Below, one piece after another: positions 1-5,963 of a stretch of DNA of 41,321 bases. The DNA comes from Oscillospiraceae bacterium (GTDB lineage: Bacteria; Bacillota; Clostridia; Oscillospirales; Oscillospiraceae): assembly GCA_902795045.1 (NCBI GenBank), contig CADBJU010000018.1:1-41321 (forward strand), read 5' to 3'. Each line of letters starts with the position of its first letter. Position 1 is the stretch's first letter. The notes under the pieces were generated by a model. That model worked only from the letters and a program-made list of their open reading frames with translations. It searched no databases and was not told the origin of the DNA. The position numbers were made by a program, and so were the translations under genes.

Positions 1-82
1 GATCCACATCGGATTCGAAGCCCCTGAACGGGAAGTCAAACCAGTCATCAAACAAACTCTCTCCAAAAATACTCGGTAACAT
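1..82 (-). CDS. Hsp20/alpha-crystallin small heat-shock protein, N-terminus only
   Basis: Only the first 27 codons lie in the window; the gene runs off the left edge. The peptide begins MLPSIFGESLFDDWFDFPF, which is the typical N-terminal stretch of clostridial Hsp20 proteins, ATP-independent cytoplasmic chaperones that hold unfolding proteins. The start at 82 is chosen because an AGGAGG site (91-95 region) lies 8 nt upstream; an ATG at 89 would sit directly against that site and is in another frame. A CIRCE operator overlaps the promoter upstream, which fits a heat-shock gene. The alpha-crystallin domain itself cannot be seen. Confidence 0.85.
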   Translation of the reverse strand, partial: MLPSIFGESLFDDWFDFPFRGFESDVD

Positions 83-175
83 AAGTCATGCCTCCTTTTT
101 GCAATCACTATGTTTGTTACCTGAGCAAGGGGATGGAGGTCATCTATTCGATCTCTGTTCCTTTGTTCGATTATG

Positions 176-203
176 ATTATAGCACCATTTTTAGCACTGT
201 CAA
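176..203 (-). promoter_or_regulatory. sigma-A promoter of hsp20
   Basis: On the minus strand TTGACA (198-203) and TATAAT (176-181) are separated by 16 nt. The -35 box lies inside the CIRCE element, so a bound repressor would block polymerase directly. Confidence 0.85.
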
Positions 204-217
204 GGCGAGAGTGCTAA
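191..217. promoter_or_regulatory. CIRCE element (HrcA operator)
   Basis: TTAGCACTG - 9 nt - GAGTGCTAA matches the CIRCE consensus TTAGCACTC-N9-GAGTGCTAA at 17 of 18 arm positions. It overlaps the -35 box of the hsp20 promoter. CIRCE is the operator of the heat-shock repressor HrcA, so the downstream hsp20 gene is expected to be derepressed by heat. Confidence 0.93.
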
Positions 218-264
218 AAATCCGTGAACGATCTGTGAATCTTCATTGCATATTTTGTTAAGCC

Positions 265-657
265 TTATTCGCCTATTCGAGAAGCGGTGAATTTGCTGAG
301 TGGGCGCTCTTCCAAACGTTTTTTATCCCGATCAATATCTGCCTTCAAGGTCTTCATTTCCTCGCTTGCTGATTGTTCGTCATACAGCATTCTGATCAAG
401 GTATCTTGGCGGTCGATAATTTCGCTTTTGATGAGCGTCGTGGGCTCCAGTCTGTTTGTCACGAGTTCCCGGCGCTCTTCTACTCGTTGCTCTGCTACCC
501 TTCGAAGTCTTTCTGTCTCGGCCTTTACCTCAGCGATCCTAGCATTGATACGTTCGGTACGGTAGATCACATCTGGATAGGCATCAGCAAACCGTTTATG
601 GAAAACAGATTTGTCCGAAAGGAGAAGGTATATTTCCTTATTCCATGTCGCTTCCTC
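265..657 (-). pseudogene. charged coiled-coil protein fragment
   Basis: The reading frame is open from 657 to the stop at 265 but has no ATG; the only plausible internal start is a GTG at 570 (101 aa) without a clear ribosome-binding site. The protein is rich in Glu, Arg and Lys, with long stretches expected to form a coiled coil (AETERLRRVAEQRVEERREL). The same frame upstream of 657 is broken by two stops and then continues into sequence overlapping the truncated toxin gene. I do not recognise the family. It could be the tail of a mobile-element protein; a remnant is the most likely reading. Confidence 0.4.
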
Positions 658-740
658 CTAGTCTCCAGAACATCATCTATTTCTCCCTTCTGCTTTAGAA
701 GAATAATGTGTGCTCTTTCTGGACTTGGTTCCGTCCTCGT

Positions 741-914
741 TTAAAACTTTATTAAGAATGATAAATCCTTTTGGATCTGTGAACGCAGCCGCGTGTACCA
801 CTTGAAAGCAAGATCGCTGTCGTGATAAGCCTTTTCTATGTATTCCGCTTTGGAAAAGATGTCTTCCTCTGCGGCTTCTGTGTAGACAATTTTATATTGC
901 TTCAACTCATTCAC
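741..914 (-). pseudogene. RelE/ParE-family toxin, truncated
   Basis: A GTG start at 914 overlaps the end of the antitoxin gene (stop at 907-909), the usual translational coupling in RelBE-type modules. The 57-aa product begins YKIVYTEAAEEDIFSKAEYI after a short leader and goes on to WYTRLRSQIQKDLSF, which fits the first helices and strand of RelE/ParE mRNA-interferase or gyrase toxins. Family members are about 85-105 aa; here the frame ends after DLSFLIKF, so the C-terminal strands that carry catalytic residues are missing. It is probably inactive. The following DNA is the decayed region 265-740. Confidence 0.7.
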
Positions 915-1200
915 GCGCAAATTTCTCCCTCATCTTCGCATCAAGCTGATCCTGAGAGAGCACTCTGCCCGCCGATACATCTGCCATACTCTTGCGGAGC
1001 CTGGCGTCAATTTCATCCTGTGTGAGCTCATCCCATGCTTTCAGCGAGGGAGTAAAGGGCATGCCGCCCTCACGGATGCTCTGCTGCGCGAAGATGCGAA
1101 CTGCTTCCGCGAAGCTGGTGCCGAGGCTCTTATAGAGCGCTTCGACCTCCGCTTTTAAGGCTGAATCCATCCTCACTTGAAGTGTAGATTCCATTGCCAT
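907..1200 (-). CDS. RelB/DinJ-family antitoxin
   Basis: A 97-aa protein with the RelB/DinJ signature: an N-terminal ribbon-helix-helix (STLQVRMDSALKAEVEALYK) followed by LGTSFAEAVRIFAQQSIREGGMPF. Such proteins dimerise, bind their own promoter and wrap around the partner toxin. The start at 1200 is set by an AAGGAGG site 7 nt upstream (1208-1214). The downstream toxin overlaps its end but is truncated, so the antitoxin may now be an orphan. A strong promoter with an overlapping palindrome lies just upstream, consistent with autoregulation. Confidence 0.88.
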   Translation of the reverse strand: MAMESTLQVRMDSALKAEVEALYKSLGTSFAEAVRIFAQQSIREGGMPFTPSLKAWDELTQDEIDARLRKSMADVSAGRVLSQDQLDAKMREKFARE

Positions 1201-1222
1201 ACCATCGCCTCCTTGTAATGCG

Positions 1223-1251
1223 ATTGTACTACAATTTGTCTGTTGAGTCAA
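1223..1251 (-). promoter_or_regulatory. promoter and operator of the DinJ antitoxin
   Basis: Minus strand TTGACT (1246-1251) - 17 nt - TACAAT (1223-1228). A perfect 13-bp palindrome ATTGTACTACAAT (1223-1235) covers the -10 box and is a good candidate operator for the ribbon-helix-helix antitoxin. Confidence 0.75.
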
Positions 1252-1376
1252 CAGGCACAATGACAAAGACTGTATCAGTGAATATTCCCCAATCAGCACA
1301 ATTATATGAATTGGATTGACAACGGCATCGTGTTGATAAGCATCTCCTTTTCCAAACGCCGTAATCATGACAGTCT

Positions 1377-1446
1377 GAAATTTTGACAGTCAGGGTTTTC
1401 GGCTGTATAATACGATTATTACAACTCAAATCGACACAGGTCGGAT
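1377..1446 (+). repeat. 70-bp promoter cassette, copy A
   Basis: This stretch is repeated at 3676-3745 with only 4 differences in 70 bases and the same orientation. It contains a perfect consensus promoter, TTGACA (1383-1388) - 17 nt - TATAAT (1406-1411), followed by a small palindrome TAATA-CGAT-TATTA over the start of transcription. It drives the gene at 1473. Confidence 0.88.
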
Positions 1447-1472
1447 CATTCATAGGAGGCAGGAAACGACAC

Positions 1473-2609
1473 ATGTTCAATCATCATGACATCAACCGGG
1501 ACGCATGTATGCTCCATGGCCCGCTGGCCCATCACGGCTATGACTGGTGGTGGCACTCCTTTACGGCGCAGGACGCTGTGACCGGTGAAGACAAGCCGTT
1601 CTTTATTGAGTTCTTTGTCTGCAATCCCGCGCTGGGCGGGGACGAGCCGATCCTTGGTCAGCTGCCTGCGAACAAGACGGCGGGCAAGCAGCCCTCCTAT
1701 CTGATGGTGAAGGCCGGGACCTGGGGCGCGGATCACTGTCAGCTGCACCGCTTCTTCGCCTGGAAGGATGTCGACCTGCACGGGGCGGCGCCATATCGAA
1801 TAGAGGCCGCGGACTGCCTTGCCGGTGAAACGGTCTTGAAGGGCAGCATTGCCATCACGCCGGAGGAAGCGGCGGCGCATCCGGAATGGATGTGCGACGC
1901 GGGCGAGCTGTCCTGGGATCTGACCATTGATAAGCAGATCGCCTTCAACGTGGGCTACGGCGCAAGCAAGCCGCTGCGGGATGCCGAGGCCTTCGCCATG
2001 TACTGGCACGCGGAGGGCATGAAGAGTGCCTACAGCGGCAAGATCACGTTCAACGGGAAGAAGTACACCGTCACCCCGGAGAAGAGCTGCGGCTATGCGG
2101 ATAAGAACTGGGGCCGGGATTTCACCAGCCCCTGGGTCTGGCTGTCTTCCAACCACCTTGTCAGCAGGGGCACGGGAAAGCAGCTCATGAACAGCGTGTT
2201 CGACATCGGCGGCGGCAGGCCGAAGATCTACTTTGTGCCGCTGGATCGCCGCCTGTTGGGTGTGTTCTACTATGAGGGTAGCGAGTACGATTTCAATTTC
2301 TCCAAGCTCCATCTCAAAGTCAAGACGGACTTCTCCTTTGAGGAGCTCGACGACGTGGTGCACTGGACGGTTCGTCAGGAGAACATTCACGCGGTGATGG
2401 AGACGGAGGTTTTCTGCCGAAAATTGGACATGCTGCTGGTAAATTACGAAGCTCCCGACGGCAGCAAGCGCCACAACCGCCTGTGGAACGGCGGCAACGG
2501 CTGGGGCACCGTGAAGCTCTACGACAAGAAGGACAGCACACTTAAGCTGGTGGACGAAGTAGAGGCCACCCACATCGGCTGCGAATACGGGGAGTATGAT
2601 CCGGAATAA
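1473..2609 (+). CDS. tocopherol cyclase/CrtC-like lipocalin-fold protein
   Basis: A 378-aa soluble protein with no signal peptide. Two features suggest the tocopherol cyclase/CrtC-like family: an N-terminal GYDWWWHSFTAQDA region followed by FFIEFFVCNP, and the mid-protein motif YADKNWGRDFTSPWVWLSSN, which resembles the KNWG...WFWIQCN block of tocopherol cyclases. Bacterial members are mostly uncharacterised and bind or modify hydrophobic small molecules; the substrate here is unknown. The ATG at 1473 follows an AGGAGG at 1454-1459 (spacing 13 nt, rather long); upstream codons in frame run through the promoter cassette and are not coding. It appears to be a single-gene transcript. Confidence 0.6.
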   Translation: MFNHHDINRDACMLHGPLAHHGYDWWWHSFTAQDAVTGEDKPFFIEFFVCNPALGGDEPILGQLPANKTAGKQPSYLMVKAGTWGADHCQLHRFFAWKDVDLHGAAPYRIEAADCLAGETVLKGSIAITPEEAAAHPEWMCDAGELSWDLTIDKQIAFNVGYGASKPLRDAEAFAMYWHAEGMKSAYSGKITFNGKKYTVTPEKSCGYADKNWGRDFTSPWVWLSSNHLVSRGTGKQLMNSVFDIGGGRPKIYFVPLDRRLLGVFYYEGSEYDFNFSKLHLKVKTDFSFEELDDVVHWTVRQENIHAVMETEVFCRKLDMLLVNYEAPDGSKRHNRLWNGGNGWGTVKLYDKKDSTLKLVDEVEATHIGCEYGEYDPE

Positions 2610-2652
2610 ATAAGAAGAAGCAGACAGTTGGTCAGTATGTAAAGGAGTAAAG

Positions 2653-2793
2653 ATGCCATATAGGTATCACAACTTTCAGTTTTCGATCCTGCAGATATTG
2701 CCCAAAACCTTAACGCCAGAGGAAGTCATAAACACAGAAAGCCGTTATAAAAGGAAACTGCTTAGTATCGATTTTGGAATGAATGACAACTGA
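2653..2793 (+). CDS. 46-aa hypothetical protein, possible GIY-YIG nuclease tail
   Basis: A short frame with a good ribosome-binding site (AAAGGAG, 5 nt before the ATG). The product ends LTPEEVINTESRYKRKLLSI followed by DFGMNDN, which resembles the C-terminal tail of small GIY-YIG nucleases (EE...E..YK.KL....FG.N.N). The catalytic GIY-YIG part is absent, so this is either a small standalone protein or a decayed gene end. Nothing further is recognisable. Confidence 0.4.
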   Translation: MPYRYHNFQFSILQILPKTLTPEEVINTESRYKRKLLSIDFGMNDN

Positions 2794-2937
2794 TCCCTGC
2801 TAAGAACAGCCACCACATACGCCGCTGCGTGCAAGAAGCGGTCAGGGCTACGCACACCATCAGACGGGAGCAAAACGCTGCACAGCGGCGGGATTTGGGC
2901 CGAATTTGCGGCAGTACCCACGACTCCCGACAGAGCG

Positions 2938-2980
2938 AAAAAGCAGGCATGTCATCCGTAGTTTTCGGACGACATGCCTG
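2938..2980 (-). terminator. rho-independent terminator
   Basis: A 15-bp stem with one mismatch: CAGGCATGTCATCCG (2944-2958) against CGGACGACATGCCTG (2966-2980). On the minus strand it is followed by CTTTTT (A run at 2938-2942 on the plus strand). It would end the minus-strand remnant at 2988-3055. Confidence 0.7.
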
Positions 2981-2987
2981 TTCGTTC

Positions 2988-3055
2988 TTATTCCTTTTTC
3001 GCCCGCGAGAGGGCCAGCAGTTCACAGATGGGCGCAGGATCATGGCTTAATCTTT
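2988..3055 (-). pseudogene. C-terminal remnant of an unidentified minus-strand gene
   Basis: The minus strand reads HDPAPICELLALSRAKKE and a stop at 2988, followed immediately by a terminator. Upstream the frame is cut off by another terminator (3063-3110), so only a gene tail remains. The family cannot be told. The rest of 2794-2987 shows no convincing gene. Confidence 0.3.
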
Positions 3056-3062
3056 CCAAGAT

Positions 3063-3110
3063 AAAAAAGTCTTACAGGCCTTGTGATCTCATTTTATCAC
3101 GGCCTGTAAG
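3063..3110 (-). terminator. rho-independent terminator after the double-glycine leader gene
   Basis: CTTACAGGCC...GTGAT (from 3071) pairs with ATCAC-GGCCTGTAAG (to 3110) with a single bulge. On the minus strand the stem is followed by ACTTTTTTA. It lies about 65 bp past the stop of the gene at 3175-3468. Confidence 0.85.
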
Positions 3111-3174
3111 ACGGTGGCGTTACCGGACATTTAACCGGATTCCGCAAGATTTAGTTGGGTAGATTCTTGTTCGC

Positions 3175-3468
3175 TCAGCAAAAAGGAAAAACGGGGGTGT
3201 CCGTGATAGGATTATCTGGGAGACCCTGGCTATTCCGAATCGGGGCATACGGGTTGGCATTCACTGCAAAGGGAGCCTTATTCCCTCTGCGATCCTGGGG
3301 GAACGGAAGCGGACGGTCATCGCTGACGACGATGTTGTTGAGCGCGTCCTCGATGGGGCCTAACAGCCAGTCCACAAATGCATCAACAACAGTTCTGTCG
3401 TCATCTCCGCCGGCGACCATTTCCATTGCCATATCGTTGAGTGCGTTCATGTTTTCAATGTTCTTCAT
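3175..3468 (-). CDS. putative secreted/processed peptide with double-glycine leader
   Basis: A 97-aa protein whose first 21 residues end ALNDMAMEMVAGG, matching the GG-type leader pattern (L...E/M..V.GG) cleaved by C39-peptidase ABC exporters in bacteriocin and RiPP systems. The remaining 76 residues begin with DDD, contain an amphipathic VVDAFVDWLLGPIEDALNNI segment, then a Pro/Asn-rich tail (NANPYAPIRNSQGLPDNPIT) ending in FPFC, so the only cysteine is the last residue. The start at 3468 follows AAAGGAG with 9 nt spacing, and a terminator follows. No modification enzyme or exporter lies next to it. A precursor peptide is an inference from the leader; an ordinary small cytoplasmic protein is the alternative. 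Confidence 0.5.
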   Translation of the reverse strand: MKNIENMNALNDMAMEMVAGGDDDRTVVDAFVDWLLGPIEDALNNIVVSDDRPLPFPQDRRGNKAPFAVNANPYAPIRNSQGLPDNPITDTPVFPFC

Positions 3469-3675
3469 TTTTATAATCTCCTTTACTTTTTCTTTATATT
3501 TGATATTGGTGGTTGTTCTGTTTCTGTACCGGAGTTTGTTTCTTTCTCTCAAGTACGGGCTCAGTATAGCATTTCAACAGTCACAGAAGCATCACATAAT
3601 CTTTTCCTTTTTAGCAGTGAGCTCATTATCTGTTTTAGGACCTGAACCTCCCGCATATTGTATCCATAACGGTCG

Positions 3676-3745
3676 GAAATTTTGACAGTCAGAGTTTTCA
3701 GCTGTATAATACGAATATTACAACTCAAATCGACACAGGTCAGAT
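3676..3745 (+). repeat. 70-bp promoter cassette, copy B
   Basis: Second copy of the cassette at 1377-1446, same orientation, 4 mismatches in 70. It keeps the consensus promoter TTGACA (3682-3687) - 17 nt - TATAAT (3705-3710) and the palindrome TAATA-CGAA-TATTA. It is the likely promoter of the acetyltransferase gene at 3935, with about 220 nt of leader that includes an esterase remnant. Confidence 0.88.
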
Positions 3746-3816
3746 AAGAAAGCTGTGCTAATGTGTTTTGTAACGACTTCGTGGAAATGTCAGTACAAAA
3801 GCCACGTCCAATTACA

Positions 3817-3930
3817 CGCTCCTGCTGGCTGACCATACTGCCACGCCGGAACGGAATCCGGGCAACCACTTTCAGGATTTGGAGAAGCGCACCGCGAGAG
3901 ACCTCTGGCGGATCGCAGGACAGGAGAAGG
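3817..3930 (+). pseudogene. C-terminal remnant of an alpha/beta hydrolase
   Basis: Read in the frame beginning near 3817, this DNA encodes LLLADHTATPERNPGNHFQD followed by LEKRTARDLWRIAGQEKG. The intact esterase at 20720-21394 ends LRADHAVTLEWNPGNHFQNS-EKRTARAFCRIAEQ, so this is the tail of a close relative, including the catalytic-His region GNHF. No upstream part of that gene is present. The fragment lies between the promoter cassette and the acetyltransferase start and is not expected to be translated from its own start. Confidence 0.75.
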
Positions 3931-3934
3931 GATT

Positions 3935-4684
3935 ATGTTTATGCTCTATTATGAGAAGCTCCTGCGGCAGTTATCTCTTGATTTCAACTGTACGCAGGAT
4001 GATCTCCGGGCAAAGGAAAACATCGTTACCGTCTCGGCGCTGAATGAGGGAAGAAGAAACTACAGCCCCGGAAAACCCTTTCTGGAGATGGTGACCCTCG
4101 GCGGGAACACGGTCATGATGGCAGATGAATGCCTGCATGCGTTCCTGCACGAGTGGAGCCGGGATGCGGCGGGACACACGCTCTTTGAATTTGACAATCT
4201 TACCGTATTGAATGAAGAGCTGAAGCGGTATGGTTATCGGATGGCGCCGACCCACCACATGTTCCTGCCCTGCCGCGATGTCAGGGCGGAGGAATGCTGC
4301 CGGGTGAAATGGCTGTTTGATGACGAGATCGCTCCCTTTTACGGAGACGCTCGCTTCCCCAACGCGATCGCCTGGCCGGAGCCCTGTCCTGCACGGCCTG
4401 ACCGGATTGCGCTCATTGCCGTCGACGGAGATACCATCATGGGAATGGCGGGCTGCTCGGAAGATGCCCCGCACTGGCAGCAGATCGGAATCGATGTTTT
4501 GCCGGAATACCGTGCAAGAGGAATCGGCACTTATCTTGTGACCTTGCTCAAGAACAAAATCATCGAAACGGGTGATGTTCCCTTCTACGGAACCGCGGCC
4601 GCGAACATCCGCTCGCAGAATATCGCTTTGAATTGTGGTTTCAGTCCGGCCTGGGTGGAGACCGAAGCGGTAAAAGTCGAATAA
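3935..4684 (+). CDS. GNAT-family N-acetyltransferase
   Basis: A 249-aa protein with a C-terminal GNAT domain. The acetyl-CoA pyrophosphate loop is visible as IGIDVLPEYRARGIGTYLVT (the R-A-R-G-I-G motif A), followed by a final block with NIRSQNIALNCGFSPAW, where many GNATs contact acetyl-CoA. The N-terminal 120 residues form an extra domain seen in some Clostridia two-domain acetyltransferases. The acceptor is unknown. AGGAGAAGG precedes the start; an ATG 6 nt downstream (3941) is equally possible. It is a monocistronic gene between promoter cassette B and a strong terminator. Confidence 0.85.
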   Translation: MFMLYYEKLLRQLSLDFNCTQDDLRAKENIVTVSALNEGRRNYSPGKPFLEMVTLGGNTVMMADECLHAFLHEWSRDAAGHTLFEFDNLTVLNEELKRYGYRMAPTHHMFLPCRDVRAEECCRVKWLFDDEIAPFYGDARFPNAIAWPEPCPARPDRIALIAVDGDTIMGMAGCSEDAPHWQQIGIDVLPEYRARGIGTYLVTLLKNKIIETGDVPFYGTAAANIRSQNIALNCGFSPAWVETEAVKVE

Positions 4685-4711
4685 GAAAAACATATCCTGC
4701 ATATACTCTAT

Positions 4712-4750
4712 GGAGCGTCGTCCACACATGGGCGGCGCTCCTGTTTTTTC
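4712..4750 (+). terminator. rho-independent terminator after the GNAT gene
   Basis: GGAGCGTCGTCC and GGGCGGCGCTCC pair over 12 positions (two G-U pairs) around a 6-nt loop and are followed by TGTTTTTT. Confidence 0.88.
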
Positions 4751-4835
4751 CATGTCTGTAAGAAAGAGGAAAACGCAAGAAAAACCTGTGCAATCTATCA
4801 AAAAAGCAGCCTGCAAATACGGCGGTATACACAAT

Positions 4836-4863
4836 TTGCAAATGTGCTTTTTAGGCATAATAT
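4836..4863 (+). promoter_or_regulatory. promoter of the LacI remnant
   Basis: TTGCAA (4836-4841) - 16 nt - TAATAT (4858-4863). The leader between here and 4969 is AT-rich with several TTCGAA/TTTACGAAAA-type repeats that could be operators. The region 4751-4969 holds no gene. Confidence 0.5.
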
Positions 4864-4969
4864 ATTTACGAAAACGATGTAAATTGCATTTTTCGAAACT
4901 TTTCGAACATTTTACGAAAATTTTCGCCATTCTGTTTTTCCCTTTCTGAACACGGGGAAAGGAGCTCTT

Positions 4970-5145
4970 ATGGCCACAATCAAGCAGATTGCGGAGCGCT
5001 GCGGCGTCTCTGTTTCTATGGTCAGCAAAGCGCTTAACGGGGTGGAGGACGTCAGCCGCAGCACGATCACACGTGTCCGGAAGGCTGCCGAAGAGATGGG
5101 TACGTACCCAATGCCGCCGCACAGGCGCTGAAGACAAGCCGCTCA
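4970..5145 (+). pseudogene. LacI-family regulator, frameshifted N-terminal remnant
   Basis: The ATG at 4970 follows AAAGGAG. The product starts [20 protein letters not shown], a canonical LacI helix-turn-helix, continuing through [20 protein letters not shown] and EEMG. At about 5098 one base is missing: the original frame ends in a stop at 5129-5131, while the +1 frame continues the expected hinge helix [15 protein letters not shown]. The effector-binding domain is absent, because the sequence passes directly into an ABC permease tail near 5145. LacI regulators of this kind normally control the adjacent sugar genes, here the GH3 locus. Confidence 0.9.
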
Positions 5146-5324
5146 TCTCCGCCGCGACCCCGACGCTGGGCCTGATGATGAACTGGGCCATGCTCTATTC
5201 GGCGCATACCAACGGTTCCTGGTGGGCCTATTTCCCCGTGATCCTGACCATCACGTTCATCTCATCCCTGAACCTGATGAACACGGGGCTGGATCAGGTG
5301 TTCAACCCCACCCTGCGGGATTAA
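5143..5324 (+). pseudogene. Opp/Dpp-type ABC permease, C-terminal remnant
   Basis: The frame reads [20 protein letters not shown], then a hydrophobic segment ([20 protein letters not shown]) and [12 protein letters not shown], the usual end of the second permease of oligopeptide-type ABC importers, where it precedes the ATPase genes. Only the last membrane span survives; the upstream part is replaced by the LacI remnant. The stop is 10 nt before the next ATPase remnant, so operon order is preserved. Confidence 0.8.
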
Positions 5325-5334
5325 GGAGGCTGCT

Positions 5335-5541
5335 ATGGGAAAAGTCATACTGGAGGTCCGCGACCTCAAAACCAAATACGTCACCCGTTTCCATGAGGAT
5401 GTCTATGCCGTGGACGGCGTCTCCTTTGAAATTGAGGAGGGCAAGTCCCTCGGCGTGGCGGAAAAGACCTTCGGCAAGGGACGCAGCTATCGCTGCCTGC
5501 TGGGGGTTGACAAATTGCGGGAGGTGTACGAAAATGAGTAA
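5335..5541 (+). pseudogene. OppD/DppD-type ATPase, N-terminal remnant
   Basis: After AAGGAGG the frame gives [20 protein letters not shown] and [20 protein letters not shown], the beginning of an OppD-type ATPase. The Walker A region that should follow (GESGCGKST) is replaced by [11 protein letters not shown], and the product ends after 68 aa with LREVYENE. Nearly all of the nucleotide-binding domain is deleted. The end overlaps the next ATG by 8 nt, as in intact oppDF pairs. Confidence 0.85.
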
Positions 5542-5945
5542 AGAGAGGGTACACAGGGACTTTCAAGTATCCCTTCGAGCTCTCCGGCGGACAGATGCAG
5601 CGGCTCATGATCGCCCGCATCTTCCTGCTCAAGCCGAAGATCCAGCTGGCCGACGAGCCCGCCAGCATGGTCGACGCCTGCTCTCGCGCCACGATCCTCG
5701 ACATGCTGCTCGATCTGCGGGACGAGACCGGCATGACCATCATCTTCATCACCCATGATATCGGCCTTGCCTATTACATTTCCGACACCGTCTATATCAT
5801 GGAGCACGGGAAATTTGTGGAATCCGGCAAGGCAGACGAGGTGATCCTCCACCCGCAGGCGGCGTACACCAAGCGCCTCATCAGCGACGTCCCCAAAATT
5901 CACGAGGAGTGGGATCTCTCCACCGTGGATCTGAAACAGGAATAA
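5534..5945 (+). pseudogene. OppF/DppF-type ATPase with internal deletion and frameshift
   Basis: The ATG at 5534 starts MSKERVH and then shifts frame. The real C-terminal half is in another frame: [20 protein letters not shown] (ABC signature), a Walker B region read as [13 protein letters not shown], and the switch [14 protein letters not shown], to the end at 5945 (DLKQE). Walker A and the Q-loop are lost. Together with the permease and OppD remnants this is a collapsed Opp-type importer, which next to GH3 genes often carries oligosaccharides. Confidence 0.88.
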
Positions 5946-5963
5946 AGATGAAAGGGTTATGAC

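Noticed and set aside
1229-1480. Minus-strand frame sharing protein-like similarity with another at 3561-3869
   Set aside because: The similarity comes only from the repeated promoter cassette; neither frame has a ribosome-binding site.
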